Below, piece by piece: positions 11,020 to 19,472 of a stretch of DNA of 64,000 bases. The notes under the pieces are model-generated. The model was not told where the DNA came from and searched no databases. It worked only from the letters and a program-made list of their open reading frames with translations. Made by a program: the position numbers and the translations under genes. Numbering within the stretch: the stretch's first letter is position 1; the number at the start of each line of letters is the position of its first letter. This DNA is from Peromyscus leucopus (lineage: Eukaryota; Chordata; Mammalia; Rodentia; Cricetidae): contig NC_051073.1 in assembly GCF_004664715.2 (NCBI RefSeq), positions 58,073,879 to 58,137,878 on the forward strand. The letters are read 5' to 3'.

Positions 11020-11280
11020 CCTTTCTTCATGTCTAATAAAGAGATGAGTACCCAAAGAACTACTCTAAAGACAGTTAACCAGCTTTGATACATGCTCATT
11101 TTCATTCAATCCAAGATATATTTTCTATTTTACTTTTCCTTTTGATTCCTTCTTTGAGGATGGTTTTATTGGAGTGTTCTAAGTAGATTCTGTGTATTTT
11201 AGGATTTTCTGAGTTCAATTTAATTCCAATGTATTCAGTGGACATACTCTGTATGACTTGAATTCTTTTAAGTTTTCTTT
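11020..11280 (-). mobile_element. L1 ORF2-region fragment (antisense)
   Basis: 'attttctgagttcaatttaa', 'ttccaatgtattcagtggac' and 'atactctgtatgacttgaat' are the reverse complement of a conserved L1 ORF2 stretch. The same L1 continues at 11513-11670 after an insertion. Confidence 0.65.
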
Positions 11281-11382
11281 CCTTCCTTCCTCCTCCCTCC
11301 CTCTCTCCCTCTGTCTCTCTCTCCCCCCTCTCCTTCCCTCCCTCCCTCCCTCCCTTTCTTCTTTTCTTTCTTTTTCATTTGT
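11268..11382. repeat. (TTCC)n/(CT)n polypyrimidine tract
   Basis: Almost pure pyrimidine on the plus strand, in CCTT, CTCC and TTTC units. It is probably the expanded tail of the antisense SINE that follows. Confidence 0.9.
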
Positions 11383-11512
11383 TTTATTTTTCAGACAGGC
11401 TCTAAGCTGTTTTAGAACTTGCTGTATGGCCAAGGCTAGCCTCACACTTGCCCTCCCCGCTGGCTCCACCTCCTGAGTGCTGAGGTTGCAGTACGAGTCC
11501 CCACACCCAGTG
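11383..11512 (-). mobile_element. Old B1/B4-like SINE (antisense)
   Basis: 'ttcagacaggctctaagctg', 'gccaaggctagcctcacact' and 'tcctgagtgctgaggttgca' show a diverged B1-type core. It sits between two halves of one L1. Confidence 0.65.
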
Positions 11513-11670
11513 TAAATTCAGTACAGCTTTGTCTGGGGCCTAGAGTCTTTCCAGGTCTGGTCAGTGTCCTGTGTGTCCTTGTAAAGAATGTGAGGGAGTC
11601 TGCTGTTGCTGGGTGGAGGGTTAGACAAGTACCAGTTAGGTCAAGTTTCCTAGGTCTTTGCTGATTTTCT
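11513..11670 (-). mobile_element. L1 ORF2-region fragment (antisense), continuation
   Basis: 'gtctgctgttgctgggtgga' then 'gttaggtcaagtttcctagg' and 'tttgctgattttctgttgta' continue the ORF2 sequence begun at 11020-11280. Confidence 0.65.
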
Positions 11671-11794
11671 GTTGTAGGCTACGTTAACTTTATTTTAAAA
11701 TAAATGCAATATCTATGACTAAATTTAATCATTATTATAGTATTTTTGTTTCAGTAATATACTTTTCTTTCTGACATGTGCAATCACATGAAGG

Positions 11795-11796
<2 letters not shown>
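11671..11796. other. AT-rich sequence, probably L1-derived
   Basis: Short AT-rich gap between the L1 and a CA repeat; nothing else seen. Confidence 0.3.

Positions 11797-11841
<45 letters not shown>
11797..11841. repeat. (CA)n microsatellite
   Basis: Perfect CA run of about 45 bases. Confidence 0.97.
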
Positions 11842-11844
<3 letters not shown>

Positions 11845-12030
11845 ACCTAAACTGAAATAAAGCAGATCACCTGACTGTGATGTTGCTCCTTTGAACAAAG
11901 TTTCCTGTTCAGTAAGGCACACTTGGAAATGGGTTCGTTCTTCTTCCCTGCCGGGTCTCCTAAGCTACTTCACCATACACTGTAATTCGATCTGCAGGGC
12001 TTCTTATGATCTCACTCTTTATGCCAAGTC
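11842..12030. repeat. Unnamed repeat, copy B
   Basis: The partner of the split copy at 10079-10430, lacking the B1 found there. See that entry for the shared landmarks. Confidence 0.55.
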
Positions 12031-12124
12031 ACGTTCCCATTGCGAACAAGACAGGCAGAAGATCTTTAGTGGCATGACAGAAATATGGGTGTTTTGTTTC
12101 AGCGCTGCTCATAGGTGCTTCTGG

Positions 12125-12273
12125 GTTTTGTGTTTTTGAGACAGTGCTTCCCTGTGTAGCCCTGGATGTCCCAGAATTCACTCTGTAGACCAGGCCGGCC
12201 TTGAACTCACAGAGGTCTGCCTGCCTCTGGCTCCCAAGTGCTGGAATTAAAGGCATGCACCACCATACCCATC
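12125..12273 (-). mobile_element. B1 SINE (antisense)
   Basis: 'tttttgagacagtgcttccc', 'ggccggccttgaactcacag' and 'aattaaaggcatgcaccacc'. Confidence 0.92.
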
Positions 12274-12317
12274 AGGTGCTTCTGTTTTAATAGTATGTAT
12301 AAATGTTTGATAAAGCT

Positions 12318-12530
12318 TTTAAGATTTAATTTAATTTTATGTGTATGAGTGTTTTGCCTGCAGACATGTCTGTGTACTACATGTGTGCCTGGTACCTGTA
12401 GAGGTATTGGGTCCTCTGGAAATGGTGTTACAGCAGGATGTGACCTGTCATGTAAGTGGTTGGAATCAAAACTGGGTCATCTGGAAGAGCAACCAGAGCT
12501 CTTAACCTTTGAGCCATCTTTACCCCCGAT
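12318..12530 (-). mobile_element. B3-type SINE (antisense)
   Basis: 'ttttatgtgtatgagtgttt', 'catctggaagagcaaccaga' and 'cttaacctttgagccatctt' mark a reversed B3 of usual length. Confidence 0.85.
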
Positions 12531-12739
12531 GTTTACCCCCATTGTGAAAAATTACATATAAAAATTATGGATCTTGATCAGAAGAAAAACACTAGGTTGT
12601 CCTTGAAAGCATAACATTCAAACTACATTTAACTTTGTAGCAAATCTTAACAAAATACTAATTCTCCCAATTAAAGCACTAACCCTCAGTCAATATTCAT
12701 GATGCTCTGTATCACAGCTTACTTTTGTAGCCTTAAATC

Positions 12740-12973
12740 TCAAGATGTAGGTTCTATGGCATTTATCCTCAATTTAGTGACAACATTGTCACTAAAATTT
12801 AAAATGGACTCTAGACCTGGTGCATTCTTCAACAATCGAGGGATTTGTTTGTTTTTAACATAGCCAAATATCTCCTTTATGTCCTCTTCTACTCCTTCAA
12901 CTTTGTGGGTAGGGAAGACAGGAATCCTGAAGCCATTGACCTGGCCACGACTTGTACTGAGGGAGCATACCAC
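12740..12973 (-). pseudogene. Unidentified 77-codon ORF, possible pseudogene fragment
   Basis: The ORF ends at a stop near 12740 and has protein-like composition: a charged middle 'KVEGVEEDIKEIFGYVKNK' followed by 'IPRLLKNAP' and a C-terminus rich in Asn and Val. It contains no SINE or microsatellite, unlike most ORFs here. The AT-rich sequence on its minus-strand 3' side (12560-12735) resembles a 3' UTR. There is no splice acceptor or intron, so a retrocopy of an unidentified gene is one explanation. It could equally be chance or a fragment of an old transposon protein. I do not recognise the protein, and I see no poly(A) tail or target duplication. Confidence 0.3.
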
Positions 12974-13042
12974 ATGGTATTCTCAGGTTAAAGCTTTCTT
13001 TCCTTGTTGGGGATGGGAGGTTTAAATTTTATTCTACTTTTT

Positions 13043-13045
<3 letters not shown>

Positions 13046-13132
<87 letters not shown>
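13046..13132. repeat. (GT)n(GA)n compound microsatellite
   Basis: GT units to about 13082, then GA units. Confidence 0.97.
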
Positions 13133-13135
<3 letters not shown>

Positions 13136-13246
13136 AACTTGTAACAACTAGTTCTCCTCCTCTACCATGTGGAGTCTCAGGGATCAAACTGAGGTCATCA
13201 AACTTGGCAGCAAGCTCCCATACCCACTGAGCCATCTCACTGGCTG
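13133..13246 (-). mobile_element. B3-type SINE (antisense)
   Basis: 'ggacaacttgtaacaactag' to 'ccactgagccatctcactgg'. It is truncated at the microsatellite. Confidence 0.8.
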
Positions 13247-13249
13247 AGA

Positions 13250-13830
13250 AGGAAGAGCCTGCCTCAAACTTGCTATAGCCAAGGATGACTGTGGTGGTTT
13301 GAATAGCAATAGCCCCCATAGACTCATGTGTTTGAATGCTTGGCTCATAGGGAGTGGCACTTTTAGGTGTGGCCTTGTTGGAGTAGGTGTGGCCTTGTTG
13401 GACGAAGTGTGCCACTGTTGGGGCAGGCTTGGAGGTCTTATATGCTCAAGCTATGCCCAGTCTGGTACCCAGTCTCCTTCTGCTGACTGTGGATCAAGAT
13501 GTAGAACTCTCAGCTCCTTCTCCAGCTCCATGTCTGCCTGCATGCTGCTTGTCACCCTCCATATAATAGACTAGATCTCTGAAACGATAATCCACCCCCA
13601 ATGAAATGTTTTCCTTTATAAGAGTTGCCATGGTCATGGTGTCTCTTCACAGCGATGAAACTCTAGCTAAGACAATGACCTTGAATTACTAATCTTCCCA
13701 CCTCCCCTCCCGAGTTCTGAGATTACAGGCATGTGTCACCACACTTGGTTGAATGCGATGCTGGAGACTGAACCCAGGGCTGTGTGAATGCTGGGCAGGC
13801 ACTCTACCAGCCAAGTTACCTCTCCAGCCC
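13250..13830 (-). mobile_element. B4 SINE (antisense), interrupted by an MT LTR
   Basis: The left part is 13250-13289 ('cttgctatagccaaggatga'). The right part is 13680-13830, with the B1-like 'gttctgagattacaggcatg' and the ID-like 'tgctgggcaggcactctacc'. Joined across the LTR they form one B4, a B1/ID hybrid. Confidence 0.75.
13290..13674 (+). mobile_element. MT-type MaLR solo LTR with perfect target duplication
   Basis: It starts 'tgtggtggtttgaatagcaa', contains 'gtggccttgttgga' (twice, as a small internal duplication) and 'tttataagagttgccatggt', and ends 'ctctagctaagaca'. The 5-base repeat atgac lies at 13285-13289 and 13675-13679. That is the size expected for a MaLR insertion. Confidence 0.92.
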
Positions 13831-14250
13831 AAAGTTTCTTTAGTTTCCACTAACAAAGCTTGCCCCTGAATGCTTTCAACTACTGGTTTACTGAGAGCCA
13901 ATCACGTGTGAGACAATGCTATCCTTGTATAATTTGCTGACCCCGCACTGGCGGATGTTATAAAACCTTGTAGTTCTATACTTTCTCCGGTCATTTTCTT
14001 GGCAGCATTCACCATTTGGATTGGTCTTCCCTCCAAGACCACCAAACACATGTACTGAGCACCCGTTATGTGTCAATCTGTTCTAAATGCTAGAGGCACT
14101 GTGGGGAGCATGAGACACAGGGTCCCTGTGACCCCAGGCTTTGCACTGATGGACGCTGGCTAAGCTGCTCACGAAGCCAAGGTGATGCTAGCACTCTGGG
14201 TTTCCGGTTCTGCTTACAGGAGGTGGGACTCTAGGCAGGAGGCTGCTTAC
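13831..14250. other. Gpr156: Gpr156 intronic sequence next to the TM1 exon
   Basis: Reading leftwards from the donor at 14250 this is the start of the intron after the TM1 exon. I see no repeat and no further exon. The expected next coding exon (beginning Ile-Val-Lys-Met) was not found in the window. Confidence 0.5.
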
Positions 14251-14386
14251 CTGTTCTTCCTGCAGCGAATTGTGAAAGCGAGAAAGAAGAGCACCAGAAG
14301 TAGTCCACAGCTGAGGAAAGTCCAAACAATACCCAAGAGGCGGGAGACAGGGGAGAGACGTCTGCGCTGCTGGGCTGCGAATCAGT
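14251..14386 (-). CDS. Gpr156: Gpr156 second coding exon (TM1), one base short
   Basis: GPR156 is an orphan class C, GABA-B-like receptor of the plasma membrane. It signals through G-alpha-i and is known for orienting sensory hair cells in the inner ear. On the minus strand the exon follows a 16-base T-run and 'aattctacctccag', and ends at AG|GTAAGC (donor 14250-14245). Read in phase 0 from the previous exon it gives TDSQPSSADVSPLSP. From the next codon onward the family sequence LLGIVWTFLSCGLLL, VLFFLAFTI and RCRKN appears only in another frame. The exon is 136 bases, where phase 0 in and phase 2 out needs 137, so one C seems missing in 'cccgcctctt' near 14340. No stop arises within the exon in the shifted frame. 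The membrane helix plus the basic RCRKN stop-transfer end identify TM1. Either a sequencing error, a real frameshift, or use of a tandem acceptor 17 or 20 bases in (exon start 14369 or 14366, which restores frame) explains this. Confidence 0.85.
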
Positions 14387-14439
14387 CTGGAGGTAGAATT
14401 AAAAAAAAAAAAAAAAGAAGAAGACGCTGTTAAGAATGA

Positions 14440-14575
14440 AGGATCTGCTGGGCTTGGTGGTGCAGACAAGTGGATCTCTGTGAGTTCGAGGCCACCCTGT
14501 TTACAGCGTGAGTTCCAGGCCAGACAGGGCTACACAGAGAAACCCTGTCTTGAAAAACAAAACAAGAGTAAAGAC
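14440..14575 (+). mobile_element. B1 SINE, internally deleted
   Basis: 'gctgggcttggtggtgcaga' jumps straight to 'caagtggatctctgtgagtt', so the 'ctttaatcccagcac' block is missing. It then runs to 'aaaccctgtcttgaaaaaca'. It lies wholly within the short Gpr156 intron. Confidence 0.85.
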
Positions 14576-14628
14576 TCCATAGACAGCATCAAAGCTGATG
14601 ATGCTCGTCCTAAAGGGCAGTTCCTCTT

Positions 14629-14690
14629 CCACCACCCCCATCCCCACCACCACCCCCATCCCCCCACCACCACCCCCATCCCCACCACCG
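14629..14690. repeat. (CCACCACCCCCATCC)n tandem repeat, G-quadruplex-prone on the minus strand
   Basis: About four imperfect units of CCACCACCCCCATCC. The transcribed Gpr156 strand sense carries runs of 4-6 G separated by short T/A loops, beginning about 35 bases after the donor of the start-codon exon. Confidence 0.9.
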
Positions 14691-14730
14691 TGTATGGGAG
14701 GAGCACTGATGCCCACGGCTGCTCACTTAC

Positions 14731-14826
14731 GATGGTTGTCTTGCAGAGATCATGAAGGGGTCTCCGATCCAGCTCCTGGCCAGGAAAACTGTCACAAAAT
14801 TCAGAGCAGTTGATTTCCGGATCCAT
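14731..14826 (-). CDS. Gpr156: Gpr156 first coding exon, start codon to donor
   Basis: This 32-codon segment encodes the start of the extracellular N-terminus. It begins MDPEINCSEFCDSFPG and continues QELDRRPLHDLCKTTI. From memory the human protein starts almost identically (MEPEINCSELCDSFPG), which makes the assignment firm. The ATG at 14826-14824 sits in 'tgccATGG', a good Kozak context. The coding part ends exactly at a codon boundary (phase 0) before GTAAGT. There is no cleaved signal peptide in this part, consistent with the short N-terminus and the lack of a Venus-flytrap ligand domain in this receptor. One Asn-X-Ser sequon (NCS, residues 6-8) is present. The gene runs leftward; the next exon is at 14251-14386. 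Confidence 0.92.
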
Positions 14827-15141
14827 GGCACCACATGCTCCCTCGATGGGCGCCTACGCAGTCTTGGCTACTCCCGGGCAAGGACGCAGACTCGACTCAA
14901 GTCTTCCCTTCAGAGGCCCCATCTCAGAGCCGCCTCCAGACTCCAGATCCAGGGTGAAGAGGGGATCTGGGTGGAGGTGAAGGGTTGTTTCATTAGGCTC
15001 CGTCACCAGTCATATTTGAACACCAGACACTCTTCAGCGGGACCCCTGGGGCCAGTGGGTACCACGTGATCAAGAGTGGGCATCTCGGGTCGTACAACGT
15101 GTGGATTCCGGTTCACCACCAGAGGGCAGTCAAACTGGGCC
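14827..15141 (-). other. Gpr156: Gpr156 5' UTR part of the start-codon exon, with upstream AUGs
   Basis: A minus-strand acceptor 'gctttcctccag' ends at 15142, giving an exon start at 15141 and about 315 bases of leader before the start codon. Five upstream ATGs (first bases 15083, 15013, 14993, 14922 and 14836) open short reading frames. The first has 26 codons before its stop. The last (14836) is out of frame and runs through the true start codon, stopping within the coding sequence. This would lower translation of the main frame if the exon is used as drawn. The acceptor choice is inferred. Confidence 0.6.
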
Positions 15142-15949
15142 CTGGAGGAAAGCAGTCAGGCCAGCTTACAAACACGCACACACAGGTTTAAAATATTTTT
15201 ACTATCTTAACTATATGCGCTTATGTTCTATCATGTGTAGTTATATGCTTATACATATCACAACATTTAAAAATAGAAAATATTTTAATAAATATGTTTA
15301 AAACTCATCGTAATGAATACTTTAGAAACAGAGATAAAGTAAGTACATTTAAGAATTTCTAGGTAAAAGTCTCTTCACCCTCCAGAGCCTTTTAATGGCC
15401 AAGCTCTTGAAAAACTTTACTTTTGATTTAGAAGGGCACATCTTTCCCCTTTCCCTCTGCAAAATCCATGTCCTAAGATCTTTCCACGTTCGTAAGCTCT
15501 GTTTGATCTTGGCGATTCTGGGCTGAGTACCGCATGCTATCTCTCTACATCAATTACCTTGTAGCTATTTTCTCCTGTCTCTCGGGGCGTGGAAGAGCCT
15601 TCCGTGTCCAGACAGCTGAGTGGCCCTGAGCTTGGACTGGTTTTTAAATGGTCAGAATCGCCGAAGTGTAAGGGGGCTAGCCAGGCTCTAGGGAGAGGGG
15701 CCGAGAAGGTGGCACTTCTCTCAGAAGGTTGAATATTGAGATCTGGAAGGAAGTGAAGCCAGGCATCAGGAATCTCAGGGCTTGGGATGCCGAGCTAGGT
15801 GAGCCTGGCTAGAAAGGTAGATGAGGAAGGGGTAGGGGTGGGAGAGGGGGGTGGCATATGTGGTTCTTGGGTCACAGATTGGACATGCCTGTGTCTTATC
15901 CCTTCTTTTTAACCAATCCATCCTTTGAGAGAGAGAAAAGACATGGGGT
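15142..15949. other. Gpr156: Putative Gpr156 intron 1, repeat-poor part
   Basis: About 800 bases without clear repeats except a G-rich patch near 15830-15855. No exon seen on either strand. Confidence 0.5.
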
Positions 15950-16464
15950 TGTGGTGGTATTGTGTTCCCCCAAAATATTGTGTACCTTAATAAACAGAAA
16001 AGCCACTAGTTAGGCAGTGATAGCACACGCCTTTAATCCTAGCATTCCAGAGGCAGAAATCCATCTGGGATCTCTGTGAGTTCAAGGCTACATTGGAAAC
16101 AGCCAGGCATAGTGACTCACGCCTTTAATCCCAGAAAGCCAGCCTTTAATCCTAGGGAGTGATGGCAGAAAGCAGAAAGATATATAAGGCGTGAGGACCA
16201 GAAACTAGAAGATTTTGGCTGGTTAAGATTTGGCTGGTTAAGCATTTGGCCGGTTAAGCTTCAGGTTTTCGAGCAGCAGTTCAGCTGAGACCCATTCCGG
16301 ATGAGGACTCAGAGGCCTCCAGTCTGAGGAGACAAGACCAGCTGAGGATCCGGCAAGGTGAGGTAGTGGTGGCTTGTTCTGTCTCTCTGACCTTCCAGTA
16401 TTCACCCCAATAACTGGCCTCGGGTTTGATTTTATCAATAAGAACTTTTAAGATTCCTGCTACA
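15950..16464 (+). mobile_element. Solo ERVK-like LTR with B1-derived segments and perfect target duplication
   Basis: It begins 'tgtggtggtattgtgttccc' and ends 'agattcctgctaca'. Two B1-like blocks are embedded ('cacacgcctttaatcctagc', 'ctcacgcctttaatcccaga'), followed by a triplicated 'ttggctggttaag' motif at about 16216-16259. The 6-base repeat tggggt is at 15944-15949 and 16465-16470. Six bases is the usual size for ERVK insertions. Confidence 0.88.
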
Positions 16465-16470
16465 TGGGGT

Positions 16471-17034
16471 TAATGGAGGGAACTTAAGAGGATGCCATTT
16501 CTGCTTTGTGCTTTTCTGGAGGAAGACTGGGACACACATTAATTGCTACTAACCAATAGTCACTGAACACTAGGCCCACGATTAAAGCCGCACAATGGTG
16601 ACAGGTGCGGAGTGTCATCTTTGGAGTCTGTGTGCTTAGACCCGGACAATACAGCACCAGGTGTCGCCCGGTCACTGGCCTCTGCTATGTTCCTGAATTA
16701 TTTACCAGCTTCATGACAGGGCACTCATGAGGAAACTGAAGTCCACTGTCTCCCATTAGCATCTGAAGTCTTGTGTGGTCTAGGCAGACGACTGGATAAA
16801 AAATTTATGAAACAAACAAGGCATGGCTATTCACATCCTAGTTTTGTTGGAATTCCCACTAAAAAGGCTCTTTCTTTTTTTTTCAGGCATCCCCTACTGA
16901 GCAATGTCACGAATCACAGAGCAGATCACACTATGACAGTCTGGAGGAAATATGCCTTATTCTGTCTTTTCCATCGTATTGGTAAGCCAAAGACACATAT
17001 TTCCGGCTTGGTAATTCTTTGTTGTCTGGACCAC
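16471..17034. other. Unassigned sequence
   Basis: No gene. A stretch 'tttttttttcag' at 16867-16885 resembles a plus-strand splice acceptor, but no exon can be built from it. Confidence 0.4.
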
Positions 17035-17165
17035 TTTATGAATATTTAGTTTAGTGGCATGCTTGGCACTCCCCTCCCAGTTTCAACAACCACAAATGTC
17101 TCCAGTCATTGCCAACTGTCCCCAGCACGTGCCAAATTGAGACCCCCTGGTAAAGACACGTGATG
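17035..17165 (+). mobile_element. MER5A-like hAT-Charlie fragment
   Basis: 'caaatgtctccagtcattgc' and 'caactgtccccagcacgtgc' then 'caaattgagaccccctggta' follow the end of MER5A as I remember it. This is an ancient mammalian DNA transposon remnant. Confidence 0.6.
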
Positions 17166-18065
17166 TAGCACATACTGGAGGAAATCCTGAGAAGTAAAGC
17201 TTTGGGAACTAAGTCTCAGGAGCCCTTCCTTCGGTCCATGAATCTCCAGTTCAGGAACCTTACGCAGGACAGTATTAAATTGCCCTATGGGCAGGCATGC
17301 AATCCCAAAGATGGCACTTAGTCACAGAAATCCACAAATGAACCAATCGCAGGTGCATCTCAGTGTTAACAAACTCCCAGGTCCAAGTTCTGAACAGTAG
17401 AGGGCTTGGCCATCGAAAAGAGAGCTGCTGGAAGGTTATAGTGTTGACTCACTGGGGAGAGGCATCAGACCATGAGAACAGAGTCAGAACCCACGGCTCA
17501 GGGTGTGAAGTCTGCCACACCCTTCCTAAAGCAAATCCACCCCCACATCCCTATATGTAAGGTCCCCATGGGGAAACTATGTTACTATTACACCCAGCAG
17601 CAGACTCAAGGCCATGTGCTTACAGTTCATTTATCAGTCACTACAGAGTTCTTTCCCACGACGGTGTTTTATGGGGCTTTCAATGGTCTTATATCCTATT
17701 TATTAACTTATTTATTTATTTTTTAATTATAAATCATCCTATTTATTTCTGGTCATTGAAAAATTGGTCACATAACCAATATAAAAACTTAAAAACCAGA
17801 CTTAAAAACCAGACAAAACATATGAAGCATTTTTTTTTTCAGACATTGGGCAACAGATCACAGGACTTTGGCTCCTAAGAGACAGTCTGCCTGAAGGCAG
17901 ATTCTGGGCTGGGGCAGCAAGCGGGAGAAAGAATCCAAACAGAAAGGAGATGTCTGGCTGAGATAAAGGAAGGGGGGAGGAAGGAAGGAAGGAAGGGAAA
18001 GGTGCGAGTTTAGGGTGGTGAGGTGGCTGAAATTGGAAGACAGAGTAATGGAGAAGAAAAAGTAC
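17166..18065. other. Unassigned sequence with AT-rich centre
   Basis: The part 17690-17830 is AT-rich. An AAGG-rich patch lies at 17967-17998. No gene or confident repeat is found. Confidence 0.4.
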
Positions 18066-18076
18066 AGAGAGAGAGG

Positions 18077-18119
<43 letters not shown>
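18066..18119. repeat. (GA)n microsatellite
   Basis: GA run with a few extra G, ending in 'gcgcgagcgc'. Confidence 0.95.
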
Positions 18120-18122
<3 letters not shown>

Positions 18123-18569
18123 AGCGCTTAGGGAATCTGCAGGGAGCCTCAGACTTTCAGGGACCTTTGCCCAAGTGAGAGATCACTTCTCAAAGCCGAA
18201 GAAGTAACTATTGGCAGGCAGCGGCTACGCAGTCCGGGAGATGAGTACTCGGCGTTCCACAGTGTTCCCAGCCGCCGGAGAAGGGAAACTCAGAATACCC
18301 AGAACACTGAATAGAGTCCTCGGGAAAGTCACATCGTAGCGCTTGAACTAAATTAACCCAAGTCCAAAGGGTGCTCTCGGCCTGTCCTAACAGTGTTTCA
18401 GAAAATAAATAAATAAATAATAATAATAATAATAAAAAACCAAGTGTGCCTACAAAGGACCAGAACAACTTGTAGAATATTCAGCCCTTTCCAGAACACA
18501 ACCCAATTCTTTTTCAGCAACACCACAGGATCTAACAGTTAACAACATAAATTAGAAATGTCTATCATC
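18120..18569. other. Unassigned sequence with (TAA)n
   Basis: It contains an AAATA/TAA microsatellite at 18402-18437. Otherwise no repeat or gene is seen. Confidence 0.45.
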
Positions 18570-18877
18570 CAGGAGCTGGAGATATGGCTCAGCTATAAAA
18601 TGCTTGCTGACAAGCATAAGAACATGGGCTAAATCCCCAGCACCCATGTTTTTTAAAAAAGCCAAACATGACAGTGTACACTTTAATCCCAGCACTGGGG
18701 AGATGGAGACAGAAGATCCAGCCAGGGTAGCTGCCTTGGTGAGAGCGTAAGTGTTGAGGAGAGGCCCTGTCTCAAAAAGTAAAGTGAATGGCAACTGAAA
18801 GAGACAAGCTGCTTCGACCTCTGACCTCTCTATGTGTATGCACACATGTCTATATATACATGTGCACATATACATGA

Positions 18878-18925
<48 letters not shown>
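18570..18925 (+). mobile_element. B3/RSINE-type composite SINE ending in (CA)n
   Basis: A tRNA-like head 'gctggagatatggctcagct' and 'aaatccccagcacccatgtt' is followed by a B1-like block ('actttaatcccagcactggg'), then 'cgacctctgacctctctatg' and a CA run at 18882-18924. Confidence 0.75.
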
Positions 18926-18926
<1 letters not shown>

Positions 18927-19383
18927 ATCCAATGAACATGCCAAGCATTTAAAGATTCAAAATAAATCCGACTCACAAATGTAAAAAATTTAAAATAGTT
19001 CGATGGAAGCAGATAACAGAAAAGATAGAGCTAGCACACACAGACCTTAAGACAACTGTTCTACGTAGCTACCAGAAGAGACAGTAAAGGCCTAGGAAAC
19101 AAAGACACAAAGAAGAGCTGAACAGAACTCCCTCGGATAAAAACAGAACATCTGAAACAAAATACCCTCAATTAAACATGTTAGAAAGAAATACTGGTTA
19201 ACAAAGACTTGGCAGGGGAAAGTAGCAAAGATGAAACATAGAAGAAAAAAATGTTAATCAAAATGAGCACAGGGTTGTGTAGCATGTTAGTGAATGCTCC
19301 AGCACACATGGAACTTATGTTTCAAGTGGAGAGGGTAGAAAGCAATTAGAAAGAAATAACAGTCTTATTAAGAAATTTCATTC
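18926..19383. other. A-rich sequence, probably old L1
   Basis: A-rich on the plus strand, with words such as 'gacaactgttctacgtagct'. No gene; L1 origin is possible but not shown. Confidence 0.35.
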
Positions 19384-19472
19384 CTGGGCTACCAAGTGAG
19401 TCCTAGGAAAGTTGCAAAGCTACATAGAGAAACCCTGTCTCGAAACCCCCCCCCAAAAAAAAAAAAAAATTC
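19384..19472 (+). mobile_element. 5'-truncated B1 SINE
   Basis: Only the 3' half is present: 'gggctaccaagtgagtccta' to 'gaaaccctgtctcgaaaccc', then C and A runs. Confidence 0.85.

Larger units (their letters stand above)
14387..14730 (-). other. Gpr156: 344-base intron of Gpr156 with B1 and G-rich tract
   Basis: Bounded by GTAAGT at 14730-14725 and a pyrimidine tract plus CAG at the other end. It contains a B1 in the opposite orientation to the gene and a C-rich tandem repeat, which is G-rich in the transcript. It is short for a mammalian intron. Confidence 0.8.

Noticed and set aside
14530..14826. 98-codon uninterrupted ORF reading from the Gpr156 start codon through the intron
   Set aside because: Only the first 32 codons are coding. 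The rest reads through a strong GTAAGT donor into the G-rich repeat and the B1.
16867..16985. Possible plus-strand exon ('tttttttttcag' followed by 96 bases and 'ggtaagcc')
   Set aside because: The splice signals look fair, but the translation is not recognisable, and no neighbouring exon or coding bias supports it. Chance pairs of this sort are frequent.
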